A stretch of 64,000 nucleotides of DNA, from assembly GCA_028865235.1 (NCBI GenBank), contig CP114561.1:3926001-3990000 (forward strand), written 5' to 3'. Numbering within the stretch: the stretch's first letter is position 1; each line of letters begins with the position of its first letter. The notes beneath the pieces were generated by a model. That model saw only the letters and a list, made by a program, of their open reading frames with translations. It did no database searches and was not told the DNA's origin. This DNA comes from Candidatus Manganitrophus sp. (GTDB lineage Bacteria > Nitrospirota > Nitrospiria > SBBL01 > Manganitrophaceae). Below, piece after piece: positions 31,050 to 40,539 of the stretch. The position numbers and the translations under genes were made by a program.

Positions 31050-32656
31050 TGTTGAGGGAGCCAGAGGGTAAATTGCGTTCCGGCCCCCGGCGTGCTCTTC
31101 ACCTTGATCTTTCCGCGCAGCTGTTGAACGACGTGGTGGACGATCGTCAGGCCGATCCCGCTCCCTTCATATCCCGACGTGTGGCTGAACGGATCGAAGA
31201 TGCGGGCCAGCCGGTCGGCCTCGATGCCGATCCCGGTGTCCGTCACGACGATTTGGACCCCCTCTTCTTCTTTCTCCTTTGCCTTCCGAACCCGGATCTG
31301 GATGCTCCCGGTCGGGGTGAATTTGGCGGCATTGGATAAGAGGTTCGAGAGGATGTGTTTGATCAGATCCGGGTCGGAGACGCGGATGCGCACCCCCGGC
31401 TCAATCCGGCTCTCCGCCTCCACCTCCTTCCCGAAGAGGATGGGAATCAGCTCGTTCTGGATCTGCTCCCGGACCAACTCGCTCAGATCGACCTCGGCCG
31501 CATCGGTCGCTTTGGAGCGGAATTGGTCGAGCCCCTTTTCGAGCATCCGGAGAAGGTCCTTCGAATTGGTGAGGATCCGCTCGACCGCCGACTTTTTCTT
31601 TTCGTCATCCATGTTTCCGTCCCGAAGGAGCGAGGCAAATCCCATGATGGCGTTTAACGGCGTTTTCAGGTCGTGAGAGGTGTAGGAGATGGAGGTTTGG
31701 TGCTGCATCGCGTCTTCTCGAAGTTTCAGGTTGGTCCGGGAGAGGACCTCGTTCGTCCGGTGAAGATATTGGTAGGCCTCTCGGTTCAGCAGTCCGGCGG
31801 TCATTCGGGAGGAGAGGATCTCAAGGGGATCTTCCTCCTCGGGGTGAGAGGCGCGGCCTGCGAAGGGCGATCAGCAGCACCCCCTTGGTGTACGTTTGGT
31901 AGGAGAGCGGCGAGAGGACCACTCCCTCCAACTCCTTTCCGGCCAAGATGCTTCCAAGAGAAGGATCGGCCGCGACCTCGGCGCGAGAGAGAACTGTCCG
32001 CCGCTGCTTTGAGAGCACCTGCGCCAGCAGCCCTTGGGTTTCCCCCGTGAGTGCGTCGGGGTCGCTCTCCAGTCCCGCAAAAATACCACCGGTCATCGTC
32101 CAGCGGAAGTGCCCCTCCGACCGGTCTCGAAAGAGGACGGCGGCTCCCGCCGCGTCGAACATCTGCATGATCTTCGTCGGGATCTCGGAAGGGAATGGGC
32201 CGCTTGAGAGGGAGGCGAAGAGAAGATTCCCGATCTCGGTCATCCGCTTGAAACGCTCTGCATCTTTGACCGCCCGGTCATAATAGTATTTTGACCGGAG
32301 GTTGCTGTGGACGCGGGCCAACAGCTCTCCCTTGTTGACCGGCTGGGTCAAATAGTCGATCGCCCCCAGCTCGATGCCGCGGATGCGGCTTTCGAGATCG
32401 TAATAGGTGGCGGAGATGATGATGACCGGAATCACCTCGGTCTGTCGATTTTTTTGAGGCGCCGGCAAACTTCGAACCCGTCCATGTCGGGCATATTGAT
32501 GTCGAGGAGGATCAGGTCGGGCCGGTCCTCGGCGGCGCGGGCGAGGGTTTGGGCGCCGTTTTCGGCGGAGATGACCTGGAAGCCCTCGGTCTTTAAAATT
32601 TTCTCCAGGATATACCGGTTGGTTTCGGTGTCATCCACGACTAAAACAGTCGGCAT
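31031..32656 (-). CDS. REC-GAF-histidine kinase hybrid (two frameshifts)
   Basis: Soluble signalling protein of about 540 residues. The N-terminal receiver has LVVDDTE, phospho-Asp in LILLDINMPDMDGFEV and Lys-loop DYLTQPVNKGE, where Gln replaces the conserved Lys. A GAF-like domain (about 155-290) and coiled coil follow. HisKA has His in YTSHDLKTPLNAIMG; HATPase has NAAKFTP, DTGIGIE and GSGIGLTIV. ATG 32656 after AAGGAGGG is the likely start. Missing bases in the A7 run 32450-32456 and near 31855 break the frame; correction gives RLKKNRQTEVIPVIIIS and RASHPEEEDPLEILSSR. It sits at the end of the stressosome operon, a candidate output of it. Confidence 0.85.
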
Positions 32657-32726
32657 ATTCTCTTTCCCTCCTTCAGAATATGGGTGGATCGAATCGGCTT
32701 GGCTCATTTCCGTCGGCTCACATTTC

Positions 32727-33116
32727 TTAAGCGTTTGCGGTCGATCGATTGTCGCCGTCCTTGATAATTCGATAGACCGCGTCGATCACTTCCCGGTATT
32801 TGATCGGCTTGGAAAAATAATCGGCGCATCCGATGTTCAGACACCACTCCCGGTCTCCCGGGAGGGCGTCGGCGGTCACGGCGATGATCGGAAGCGAGGG
32901 GATCTTCTTGTGGAGGAGGGTCACCGCTTCGTACCCGCTCATGCCGGGAAGACGCATGTCCATCAGGACGATATCGGGTTTTTCCTTTTCGGCTTTGCGG
33001 ACCGCTTCTTTCCCATCGGTCGCCTCCAGCACCTCGAATCCTTCCTTGTTGAAAACATGCTGAAGGACATACATGTTCACCGGCGTGTCTTCGACCAATA
33101 AAATCCGTATCGGCAT
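32727..33116 (-). CDS. single-domain response regulator of the stressosome operon
   Basis: Receiver domain alone, 129 residues. It has LLVEDTP, phospho-Asp in IVLMDMRLPGMSGYEA, Thr in IAVTADAL and Lys in DYFSKPIKYREV. It resembles DivK-type receivers. It lies three bases after the RsbT-kinase fusion gene and 70 bases before the REC-GAF-kinase gene. It would carry phosphate between those two kinases or act on an unknown target. Confidence 0.9.
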   Translation of the reverse strand: MPIRILLVEDTPVNMYVLQHVFNKEGFEVLEATDGKEAVRKAEKEKPDIVLMDMRLPGMSGYEAVTLLHKKIPSLPIIAVTADALPGDREWCLNIGCADYFSKPIKYREVIDAVYRIIKDGDNRSTANA

Positions 33117-33119
33117 CGA

Positions 33120-34472
33120 TCACTCCTCAAGCTTCGCGCCGACGCCTTCTTTGGCCATCGGAAGGGTGAAGGTGAAAGTCGATCCTTCCCCCACGCTGCT
33201 GTTGGCCCAGATCCTTCCCCCCATCAGCTCCACCAACTGTTTGGAGATCGAGAGTCCCAAGCCGGTCCCGCCGTATTTACGGGAGGGGGTGTTGTCGATT
33301 TGATGAAACGGCTCGAAGATGTAAACCAAGTTTTTCTGAGCGATTCCGATCCCGGTGTCTTGAACCGACACGGCGATTTCCCGATCCTCCTTCACGGGAA
33401 GGGCCAAGCTCACGAGAATCGAGCCGGCGGGGGTGAATTTCACCGCATTGCTCAAGAGATTGAGAAGGATCTGCCGCACGCGCGCTTCATCGGCAAAGAC
33501 CTGAGGAACGGAGTCGGGGGCGACGAAGCGCAGTGTCAGCCCTTTCTTCTTCGCCAAAGGCTCCATGCTGGTGATCGTCTCTTGGACCACCTTGCGCAGA
33601 TCGATCCACATCTTCTCGATCCGGACCTTTCCCGCCTCGATCCGGGAGAGATCGAGGATATCGTTGATCAACTGAAGGAGCCGCTCGCCCGAGTCTTGAA
33701 TCATCGTTACCTGTTTTTCCTGTTCGCCGGAAAGATCGCCGTCGATCCGATCGAGGAGGATCTGGCTGAGCGCCAGGATCGAGTTGAGGGGGGTTCTCAG
33801 CTCGTGAGACATGCTGGCCAGGAACGACGACTTCATCTGATTGGCGCGGGAGAGCTCGACGTTTTTTTCATCGATCTCGCGATAAAGGGCGATGATCCCT
33901 TCGTTGGTGACGTTGAGCTCATGGTTCAGCTGCTCGATCAATTGCTCTTTTTCCCGAAGCGTGGTGACGAGCTCTTCGATATCGGGCTGCTGGGCCAGGG
34001 TCTCGTGCAGGCGCTCCATCCGCCCTTCATCGAGCCCTTGCGCATGGAGATGCCCGATCTTCATTCGGCCGCACGTTTTGGTCCCTTTTCCCAAGACGGT
34101 CTGCATCCCAAATTCGTCCAAGAGGCGTTTTGCCGAAGCGATCCCAAAGCCGCGCCCCGGCTCGAAGCGGTAGGCCCCTTGCAGGATCTCGTCGAGATGG
34201 GCGATCCCCGGCCCTTTGTCGGAGAGAACGAAGGCGATCGACCAGGTGGATCCCTCTTGAACGGCAGACAGGGTCAGCTCGCCCGACTTGGCGTACTGGA
34301 TCGTGTTGCGCATCAGCTCCGAGAGGGCGATGATCAGCCGGTTCTGCTCCCGGCGCGGGATCTCCAGATGATCGAGAACCGTCCGGATTTTGTTCCGAAC
34401 GGTCAAGAGCCGGCTCTGTTTTCCGATCGAGATCGATAAAATTTTCTTTTCCGTGAGGGAACCCATCATCAT
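33120..34472 (-). CDS. RsbT-like ATPase fused to a histidine kinase
   Basis: About 450 residues with two separate ATP-binding modules. Residues about 8-130 are an RsbT/RsbW-type HATPase (LIIALSELMRNTIQYA, DKGPGIA, GRGFGIASAKRLLDEF). A coiled-coil linker follows (EQLIEQLNHELN, EKNVELSRANQ). Residues about 210-450 form a standard HisKA with His in SMSHELRTPLNSI and HATPase (NAVKFTP, DTGIGIA, GTGLGLSIS). ATG 34472 overlaps the upstream stop (ATGA). The second module could autophosphorylate and pass phosphate to the receiver encoded immediately downstream. The first probably contacts the stressosome. Confidence 0.87.
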   Translation of the reverse strand: MMMGSLTEKKILSISIGKQSRLLTVRNKIRTVLDHLEIPRREQNRLIIALSELMRNTIQYAKSGELTLSAVQEGSTWSIAFVLSDKGPGIAHLDEILQGAYRFEPGRGFGIASAKRLLDEFGMQTVLGKGTKTCGRMKIGHLHAQGLDEGRMERLHETLAQQPDIEELVTTLREKEQLIEQLNHELNVTNEGIIALYREIDEKNVELSRANQMKSSFLASMSHELRTPLNSILALSQILLDRIDGDLSGEQEKQVTMIQDSGERLLQLINDILDLSRIEAGKVRIEKMWIDLRKVVQETITSMEPLAKKKGLTLRFVAPDSVPQVFADEARVRQILLNLLSNAVKFTPAGSILVSLALPVKEDREIAVSVQDTGIGIAQKNLVYIFEPFHQIDNTPSRKYGGTGLGLSISKQLVELMGGRIWANSSVGEGSTFTFTLPMAKEGVGAKLEE

Positions 34473-35491
34473 CCAATCCGCCCGACGACCACCGTGGCGT
34501 CGTCTTTCGGGCGGCCGTGGTCTCTCAACAGGAGAGAGCCGAGGAGAAGGGGAGAGGCCGATTTGCCGTAATCGGCCGGATCCCACTTCGTTGAAATCCC
34601 GTCGCTCGCAAGGACGAAGAAATCGCCCTTTTCGAACGGAAACGACTCTTCACGAAATCGCGGCGTGACCACCCCGAGCGAGCCGTTCATTGAGATCGGT
34701 CTGGCCGGGTGTGTCCCGTAAATCCGGCAATCGATGTTCCCGACCCCCGCATAGGTCGCCCGTCCATCTTTTAAGTCGATCCGGAGAATCCCGACGACCG
34801 CTCCCTGCGTCCGCTGGAGCGCGCGATGAAGCCGATCGAGGAGGGCGTCGAGGGGGAGCCGGCCGGTCCCATCGAGTCCCTCCCGCGCCGCTTGCGCCGC
34901 CTTTTTTGCCCCCAGGCCGTGTCCCAGGCCGTCGATGACCGCCACCTGCAGAGAATCGCCGCTTTGCCCGAACCAGACCCCGTCCCCGTTATCGATCTCT
35001 CCCTGCTTCGGCCGGGTGAGCGCTTCGCAGTCGAAGAGATTGACGGAAGATCGATCGTTGCCCCAGATCCGCGCGACAACGGCCGTTCCGGGGAAGCCTC
35101 CCCTCGGACGTGGCGTCTCGGAGTGGATCGCAAAGTCGTCCGACAAACGCCGGATGGCGCCGAGCCCCCCTCCCAATGTTCCTGCCGTCGAATAATGGTC
35201 TCGAAGTGCCTGCTCCGGATGAGGGATGCCGGGGCCCCGGTCTTCCGAGATCATGAGAAGGCCTCGGCCGCGCCGATCCGATTCGGTCACGCCGTACCGG
35301 ATGGTCGGCAAGACGGCGCGGTGTTTTTCCAGATTGGTCGCCATCTCCGTGGCGACCAGGGCGACATCCGAACATTTTTCCTTCGAGAGCCCGATCGACT
35401 CCGCGACGCGAACCATTCTGCGGCGAATCTCGCCGCTCCATGCGGCCCCTTCGGGGAGAATCGAGGAGAGCTCCGTGATCTTCAGCGCCAT
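34469..35491 (-). CDS. RsbT-like ATPase fused to a PP2C phosphatase (RsbX-like)
   Basis: About 340 residues. The N-terminal part (about 10-135) is an HATPase of the RsbT/RsbW type (DVALVATEMATNLEKH, EDRGPGIP, GGGLGAIRRL). The C-terminal part (about 150-340) is a SpoIIE/RsbX-type PP2C domain (VIDGLGHGLGAKKAA, FFVLASDGIS, KDDATVVV) with the Asp-Gly metal sites. RsbX resets the stressosome by dephosphorylating RsbR and RsbS. Fusion to a second kinase-like domain would put both activities on one chain. ATG 35491 overlaps the rsbT stop by ten bases. Confidence 0.88.
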   Translation of the reverse strand: MALKITELSSILPEGAAWSGEIRRRMVRVAESIGLSKEKCSDVALVATEMATNLEKHRAVLPTIRYGVTESDRRGRGLLMISEDRGPGIPHPEQALRDHYSTAGTLGGGLGAIRRLSDDFAIHSETPRPRGGFPGTAVVARIWGNDRSSVNLFDCEALTRPKQGEIDNGDGVWFGQSGDSLQVAVIDGLGHGLGAKKAAQAAREGLDGTGRLPLDALLDRLHRALQRTQGAVVGILRIDLKDGRATYAGVGNIDCRIYGTHPARPISMNGSLGVVTPRFREESFPFEKGDFFVLASDGISTKWDPADYGKSASPLLLGSLLLRDHGRPKDDATVVVGRIG

Positions 35492-35889
35492 TTCGAAATC
35501 GTTACCCGCGTCCCTTTCCCGACTTCCGACCAGATATCGAATTCGTCCATGAGCCGTTTCGTTCCCGGCAGGCCGTATCCCAACCCGTTGCTGGTCGAAT
35601 AACCTTCCTTCATCGCCAGGCCGATGTCGGGAATTCCGGGGCCCTTGTCGTGACACGTAATCCGAAGGCCGGTGCGGACCCCGTTCCGGACCCCCTCGAT
35701 CTCCATCGTTCCGCCGCCGGCATATTTCATCATGTTCCGGATCAGCTCGCTGACCGCGGTGGTGATGCGCGTTTGATCGACCAGGCTGAATCCGAGCGCC
35801 TGCGCCTGAACGCGGACCTCCTGGCGGGCCCTGACCAGATCGACTTCGTTCGAAATCGAGAGGCGGGTCGCCCGGCTAACCGTCACCAT
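35482..35889 (-). CDS. rsbT: stressosome serine/threonine kinase RsbT
   Basis: A 135-residue switch kinase of the GHKL fold. N box TTAVSELIRNMMKYAGG, G1 CHDKGPGIPD and G2 STSNGLGYGLPGTKRLMDEF are intact, closing with GKGTRVTISKW. In Bacillus RsbT phosphorylates RsbR and RsbS, then leaves to activate the phosphatase RsbU. No rsbU, rsbV, rsbW or sigB is present here, so the target differs. ATG 35889 overlaps the rsbS stop. Confidence 0.94.
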   Translation of the reverse strand: MVTVSRATRLSISNEVDLVRARQEVRVQAQALGFSLVDQTRITTAVSELIRNMMKYAGGGTMEIEGVRNGVRTGLRITCHDKGPGIPDIGLAMKEGYSTSNGLGYGLPGTKRLMDEFDIWSEVGKGTRVTISKWR

Positions 35890-36313
35890 TGCGCGCGCGC
35901 GCTCCTCTTCCCGACCGGGCTCCTCGATTCCGCGCCGTCTGCGGCGGCATGATCCTCCCATGCGATCCTCTCCCGCAGAAGCTGCAAGCCCCGCTCGACA
36001 TTTAATGCGGTCGGAATCTGTTTTAGCTCCAAACCGAGCTCGACCAGGGTGATGGCGACGGAGGGCTGGATGCCGACGACGACCACCACCGCGTTCATGA
36101 TCCGCGCCATCGAAGCGGTGTCGGAAAGGACACGGCCCAGGAACGAATCGACGATATCGACGACCGAGATATCGATGATCACCCCGCGGGCGGAGGTCTG
36201 CTCGATCCCGCTGAGAAGATCGGTCTGCATCGTCATCGCGACCTGGTCCTGAAGATCGGTTTGAATCGAGACGAGAAGGGTGTCGCCGACTTTGATGATC
36301 GGAATTTTTCCAT
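35883..36313 (-). CDS. rsbS: stressosome scaffold RsbS (one-base frameshift at the start)
   Basis: Single STAS domain of about 140 residues. IPIIKVGDTLLVSIQTDLQD is the RsbS N terminus, and the phosphorylatable Ser lies in SVVDIVDSFLGRVL (Ser59 equivalent). GIQPSVAITLVELGLEL and TALNVERGL also match. The ATG at 36313-36311 follows the rsbR TAA directly (TAAATG). A missing A in the A5 run just after it puts the first codons out of frame; with it the protein starts MEKIPIIK, as RsbS proteins do. A C-terminal tail of about 20 residues is unusual. Confidence 0.92.
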
Positions 36314-37228
36314 TTAGCTCCGTCCCTTCCGGGCCTGCGCCCCCTGGGTCGCTGCAATTCCCTTCTCCAGCAGGTTCACCCCGTTCCGAGCCTCCTCGGT
36401 CATCTGTTGTTTGGTCATCCGGAGCGCCAGCTTCAACCCCTCCGCCATGGTCGCCCGCGTCTGAATTCCGGAAAGATCGACCCCCAGGTGAACGATCGTC
36501 TGTGCGATCGCAGGCGAGACCCCGGTGATGATCACCTCCGCGCCCAACAGTCGGGTCGCCGCGACCGTTTTCATGATGTGATTGGCCACAAGGGTGTCGA
36601 CGGTCGGGACGCCGGTGATGTCGAGGATCGCCACGGTGGCCGCCGAATCGACGATCTTTTGAAGGAGCTTTTCCATCACCGTCATCGTCCGTCTGGAGTC
36701 GAGGGTGCCGATCAGCGGCAGGGCGAGAATCCCGTCCCAAATCTTGACGACCGGGGTGGAGATCTCGGTCATGTCGAGCTGTTGTCGAGCGATGATCTCT
36801 TCGCGGTTGTTCAGGTATTGCTCGAAGGTGAGCAATCCCATCTGGTCGAGAAGAAGAGAGAGCGGCATTACTTCGGTGGAGAAGGTCTCCTCATTCTTGG
36901 CAAGCGGTTGGAGCATCGGGAGGACTATTTCTTTGAGACTGAAAATGAAGACGGCCGTTTCGGTCGGAGAGAATCCTCTCATGACCCGATCCCGCGAGAC
37001 CTCCTTGAGGAATTCGACGATCGGCGCCGTTTTCGGATCATCCGGACTGAGGGATGCGCCGCTCTGCATCACGTTTTCGAGCAGATCGAGGAACTCGGAG
37101 CACTGGCGCCGAAGCTCATCCGGAGTGATCCCTCCCTTGTCTGCCAGAGGAAGTTGCCGCTTCACCCAGTTCTCCAGGGTTTCGTCTTTTCGCTTTCGCA
37201 AGATTTCCGGAAATTTTTGTCCCTTCAT
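36314..37228 (-). CDS. rsbR: stressosome sensor/scaffold RsbR
   Basis: A 304-residue co-antagonist. The N-terminal helical sensor domain (about 1-155) has no haem-ligand pattern that I can assign. The C-terminal STAS domain (about 165-280) has the two phospho-threonine sites in LIGTLDS and DTLVANHI (Thr171 and Thr205 equivalents), with LDITGVPTVD and ITGVSPAIAQTIVHLGVD. A tail of about 30 residues follows. It is the first gene of the operon, behind a good promoter at 37283-37311. The environmental signal is unknown. Confidence 0.93.
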   Translation of the reverse strand: MKGQKFPEILRKRKDETLENWVKRQLPLADKGGITPDELRRQCSEFLDLLENVMQSGASLSPDDPKTAPIVEFLKEVSRDRVMRGFSPTETAVFIFSLKEIVLPMLQPLAKNEETFSTEVMPLSLLLDQMGLLTFEQYLNNREEIIARQQLDMTEISTPVVKIWDGILALPLIGTLDSRRTMTVMEKLLQKIVDSAATVAILDITGVPTVDTLVANHIMKTVAATRLLGAEVIITGVSPAIAQTIVHLGVDLSGIQTRATMAEGLKLALRMTKQQMTEEARNGVNLLEKGIAATQGAQARKGRS

Positions 37229-37282
37229 GGTTCGGCTCCGCGTGTAGGGGGGGTAAATCGAAGGCTGGTAAAAACATTCCTT

Positions 37283-37311
37283 AGATTACTTAGATGAAAA
37301 AAAGAAGTCAA
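37283..37311 (-). promoter_or_regulatory. sigma70-type promoter of the stressosome operon
   Basis: Read on the minus strand, TTGACT (37311-37306), exactly 17 bases, then TAATCT (37288-37283). The spacer contains a T-rich stretch. Predicted transcription start is near 37276, about 48 bases before rsbR ATG 37228. This is the best promoter match in the window. Confidence 0.65.
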
Positions 37312-37427
37312 TCCCACCTCCTTCTATCATACCGTTCAGGCAGAGTTTGAGAATGTAAGGGAGATGACAAAACGATCCGAACGGGGTAAAGTAGCGATGA
37401 TTCATCATTCCACCGACGCGAGAAATC

Positions 37428-38679
37428 ATGAATCTCTATCTCCAGGTCTTCAGCAACCGCCGCGTGGCGGTGCTGCTGCTGCTCGGCTTTTCCTCGGGCC
37501 TGCCGCTGGCGCTCACCTTCGGCACCTTGCAGGCATGGATGAAGGACGCAGGCGTCGATCTGGCCACCATCGGCGCGATTACCCTGGTGGGCCTGCCGTA
37601 TACGGTGAAATACCTGTGGGCGCCGCTGATGGATCGCTATACGCCCCCCTTTTCTGGGGCGGCGGCGCGGCTGGCTGGTGATGACGCAACTGAGCCTGAT
37701 GGCGGCGATCGCCTTCATGGGTGGCCTGGATCCGGTGACACAGCCCTGGTTGCTGGCGGTAACCGCGGTGCTGGTGTCGTTTCTCTCCGCGAGCCAGGAC
37801 ATCGTGGTAGACGCCTACCGGGCGGACATTCTGAGAGAAGAAGAACTGGGCGCGGGGGCGGCGGTGTCGGTGCTGGGCTACCGCCTGGGGATGCTGGTCT
37901 CCGGGGCGATGGCGCTGATCCTGGCCGACCACCTGCCCTGGGCGGCGGTCTATCAGATCATGGCGGGCCTGATGCTGGTCGGGGTGGCCGCCGCCTTGTG
38001 GGGTACGGAGCCGGAGACCGGCGGCAGCCCGCGCACCCTGGCCGCGGCGGTGGCGCAACCCTTCAAGGCCTTTTTCAGCCGCGAGGCCGCCCTGTTTCTG
38101 CTGCTTTTTATCATCCTCTACAAGCTGCCGGACGCCATCGCCGGGGCCATGACCACCCCCTTCCTGCTGGATGTCGGTTTCTCCAAAACCGAAATCGGCG
38201 CGGTGAACAAAGGCTTCGGACTGGTCGCCACCATCTTCGGCGCCATCGCCGGCGGGGCGCTCATCGCACGCCTCGGCATCTACCGTTCGCTGTGGGCCTT
38301 CGGCATCCTCCAGGCCGTCACCAACCTGACTTACCTGGGCGTCGCCTTGGTCGGGCAGAATTAGACCGCGCTGATTCTGGCGGTGGGCATCGACAATCTC
38401 TCCGGCGGCATGGGCTCGGCGGCCTTCGTCGCCTTCCTGATGAGCCTCACCGAAAAGCGCTACAGCGCCACCCAATATGCCCTCCTCTCCAGCCTGATGG
38501 CCATCACCCCGAAAATCGCCGGCGCGCCTACCGGCGTAATGGCGGCCGGCCTGGGCTGGCCGTTGTTCTTCGCCGCCAGCGTGCTGGGCGCGATGCCGGG
38601 CCTGGCGTTGTTGTGGTGGCTGATGCGGCGCGGGGCGATCGGGGGGAGGGTGGCGTCGGCGCCGGTGGCGACGGATTAA
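37428..38679 (+). CDS. ampG: AmpG-like muropeptide MFS transporter, disrupted
   Basis: Twelve-helix major-facilitator protein resembling AmpG, the inner-membrane importer of anhydro-muropeptides for wall recycling. FSSGLPLALTFGTLQAWMKD, VGLPYTVKYLWAPLMDRY and SQDIVVDAYRADIL are strongly AmpG-like, followed by LYKLPDAIAGAM. There is a frameshift in the C/T run near 37645-37655. An in-frame TAG (38362-38364) lies between LVGQN and TALILAVGIDNLSGG. Codon choice (CTG, GCC, GGC) is unlike the neighbours and fits a gamma- or betaproteobacterial origin. It may be a decayed foreign gene or a badly called region; I cannot tell which. Confidence 0.8.
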
Positions 38680-38689
38680 AGGTCTTGAT

Positions 38690-38736
38690 CTTCATTCCTA
38701 ATTCTACATTCCTCATTCCTAATCCGCGCCAGGCGC
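38690..38736. repeat. ATTCCTCATTCCTAAT-type repeat
   Basis: Contains CATTCCTAATTCTACATTCC followed by TCATTCCTAATCC. Similar sequence forms the right arm of the inverted repeat at 52246-52306. It is intergenic, between the AmpG-like gene and the FmdE-like gene. Confidence 0.55.
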
Positions 38737-38810
38737 GTTCGTTTGATTTCTTGGAATAATATGATATGATCGCGGGCAAATGATGAACTTTTTCCGGAAG
38801 GGGGCGAAGA

Positions 38811-39403
38811 ATGGATCCTGAATTCAAGAAGGCGGTTGATTTTCATCGGCATCTTTGTTTGGATATCGCCGTCGGTTATCGGGCGGCGACGATGTTGATG
38901 CGGGAGATGGGGGACCAGATGAAGAATATGAAGGAGCTGGTCGCCCTGGTCGGGAATGAAACCTGCGCGCTCGATGCGATCCAGGAGATCACCGGCTGCA
39001 CCTTCGGGAAGCGGAATCTTTATCTCACCCAGGTCGGCAAGCCGGTTTATATTCTCCAGAACACCAAAACCGGAAAAGCGGTCCGGGCCTACTGCACCTA
39101 CTGGGACACCTTCGATCACGCGCAGCTGCGAAAGTTTCGGAAAGAGGCGACCGCCCCCAACGCCACGGCGGAGAACAAGGCGGCTTTCCAAAAGCTGACC
39201 GACGACAAGATCAACGAGATCCTGACCGCCCCGGAATCGGCCCTCTTCAAGATTGAGCATGTCACCCTGCCCCCTCCTCCCAAGTCCGGCAAGTACGACG
39301 CCGAGCCGTGCGAAAATTGCGGCGAGCAGACAAACGTCGCCCTCCTGTTGGAGGAGGGGGAAAGAAGCTTTGCAAGGAATGCCTCCAAGTCAAGGTGCAT
39401 TGA
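38811..39403 (+). CDS. FmdE-family protein with C-terminal zinc finger (frameshifted)
   Basis: About 197 residues. The N-terminal FmdE domain (FKKAVDFHRHLCLDIAVGYRA) includes the conserved His/Cys cluster, followed by NETCALDAIQEITGCTFGKRN. It ends in a treble-clef-type zinc finger, PCENCGEQ then LCKECLQVKVH. The finger is visible only after adding one G in the run 39356-39360; otherwise the frame runs on past 39403. FmdE proteins accompany molybdenum or tungsten formylmethanofuran dehydrogenases in methanogens. In bacteria their role is unknown, possibly metal or pterin handling. Confidence 0.85.
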
Positions 39404-39427
39404 AGGTTGTATCATCGAATGGATTTT

Positions 39428-39461
39428 GTAGGGGCGGGTCTCTGATCCGCCCGCTTTTTTG
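39428..39461. repeat. GTAGGGGC-family repeat with terminator character
   Basis: GTAGGGGCGGGTCTCTGATC is followed by CGCCCGCTTTTTT. The stem GCGGGTC/GATCCGC with a six-T tract reads as a rho-independent terminator after the FmdE-like gene and just before aroC. Confidence 0.65.
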
Positions 39462-39470
39462 AGAGAAAAC

Positions 39471-40534
39471 ATGTCGGGAAGCAGCTTCGGACAGATTTTT
39501 CGGGTGACCACCTTCGGCGAGAGCCACGGCATCGCGCTCGGCGCGATCGTCGACGGCTGCCCCGCCGGGTTGTCCCTCTCGGAAGAGGACCTTCAGAAAG
39601 ACCTCGACCGGAGAAAGCCGGGCCAGAGCAAGCTGGTCACGCAGCGGAAAGAGTCGGACGCCGTCAAAATCCTCTCCGGAATCTTCGAGGGGCGGACGAC
39701 CGGAACGCCGATCGGCCTGATCGTCTACAACGAAGATGCCAAGTCGAAAGATTACGAATCGATCAAAGATCTCTTCCGGCCGGGCCACGCCGATTACACC
39801 TATTTCAAGAAATACGGTTTTCGCGATTACCGCGGCGGCGGGCGCTCTTCCGCGCGCGAGACGGTGGCGCGGGTGGCGGCGGGGGCGATCGCCCGGAAGG
39901 TCCTGGCGCGCGAGGGGATCGAGATCGTCGGTTATGTCGCGCAGGTCGGTCCCGTGAAAATTAAAAAGATCGACTATGCACAAATCCGACAGAATCCCCT
40001 CTTCTGCCCCGACCCCGACGCGGTGGAGGCGATGACGCGGGTGATCCAGGAGGCGCAGTCGGAAAAAGATTCTGTGGGGGCGATGGTGGAAGTGGTCGCG
40101 AAGGGGGTTCCCGCCGGGCTCGGCGAGCCGGTCTTCGACAAGCTCGACGCGGCGCTCGCGGGGGCGATGATGTCGATCAATGCGGTGAAGGGGGTCGAGA
40201 TCGGCGCCGGGTTCAAGGTCGTCGAGCTGCGGGGCAGCGAGCACTGCGATCCGATCGCTGCCGGCCGGTTTCAAATCGAACCATGCCGGCGGCATCCTCG
40301 GCGGGATTTCCAACGGGGAGGACATCGTCGTCCGCCTGGCGGTGAAGCCGACGTCCTCGATCGCCGTCCCCGAGCAGGAGACGATCGACATCCACGGCCG
40401 CCCGGTCGAAGATCGTCACCAAGGGGCGGCACGATCCCTGCGTCGGCCTGCGCGCCGTGCCGATCGCCGAGGCGATGATGGCGCTGGTCCTGGTCGATCA
40501 CTTCCTCAGAAACAAACTTTCCAGATTAGGGTAG
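39471..40534 (+). CDS. aroC: chorismate synthase (two frameshifts)
   Basis: Last enzyme of the shikimate pathway, converting EPSP to chorismate with reduced FMN. It starts at ATG 39471. It has FRVTTFGESHGIALGAIVDG (signature 1), GRSSARETVARVAAGAIA (signature 2) and, after corrections, FKSNHAGGILGGISNGEDI, PTSSIAVPEQET and GRHDPCVGLRAVPIAEAM (signature 3). Breaks lie near 40255-40265 and 40400-40410. The stop after correction is TAG 40532-40534. Length is about 355 residues, normal for the family. Confidence 0.94.
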
Positions 40535-40539
40535 CCGAT

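Noticed and set aside
38362..38364. Amber codon in the AmpG-like gene as recoding (pyrrolysine or read-through)
   Set aside because: No recoding machinery or downstream element is visible, and the surrounding region shows other errors.
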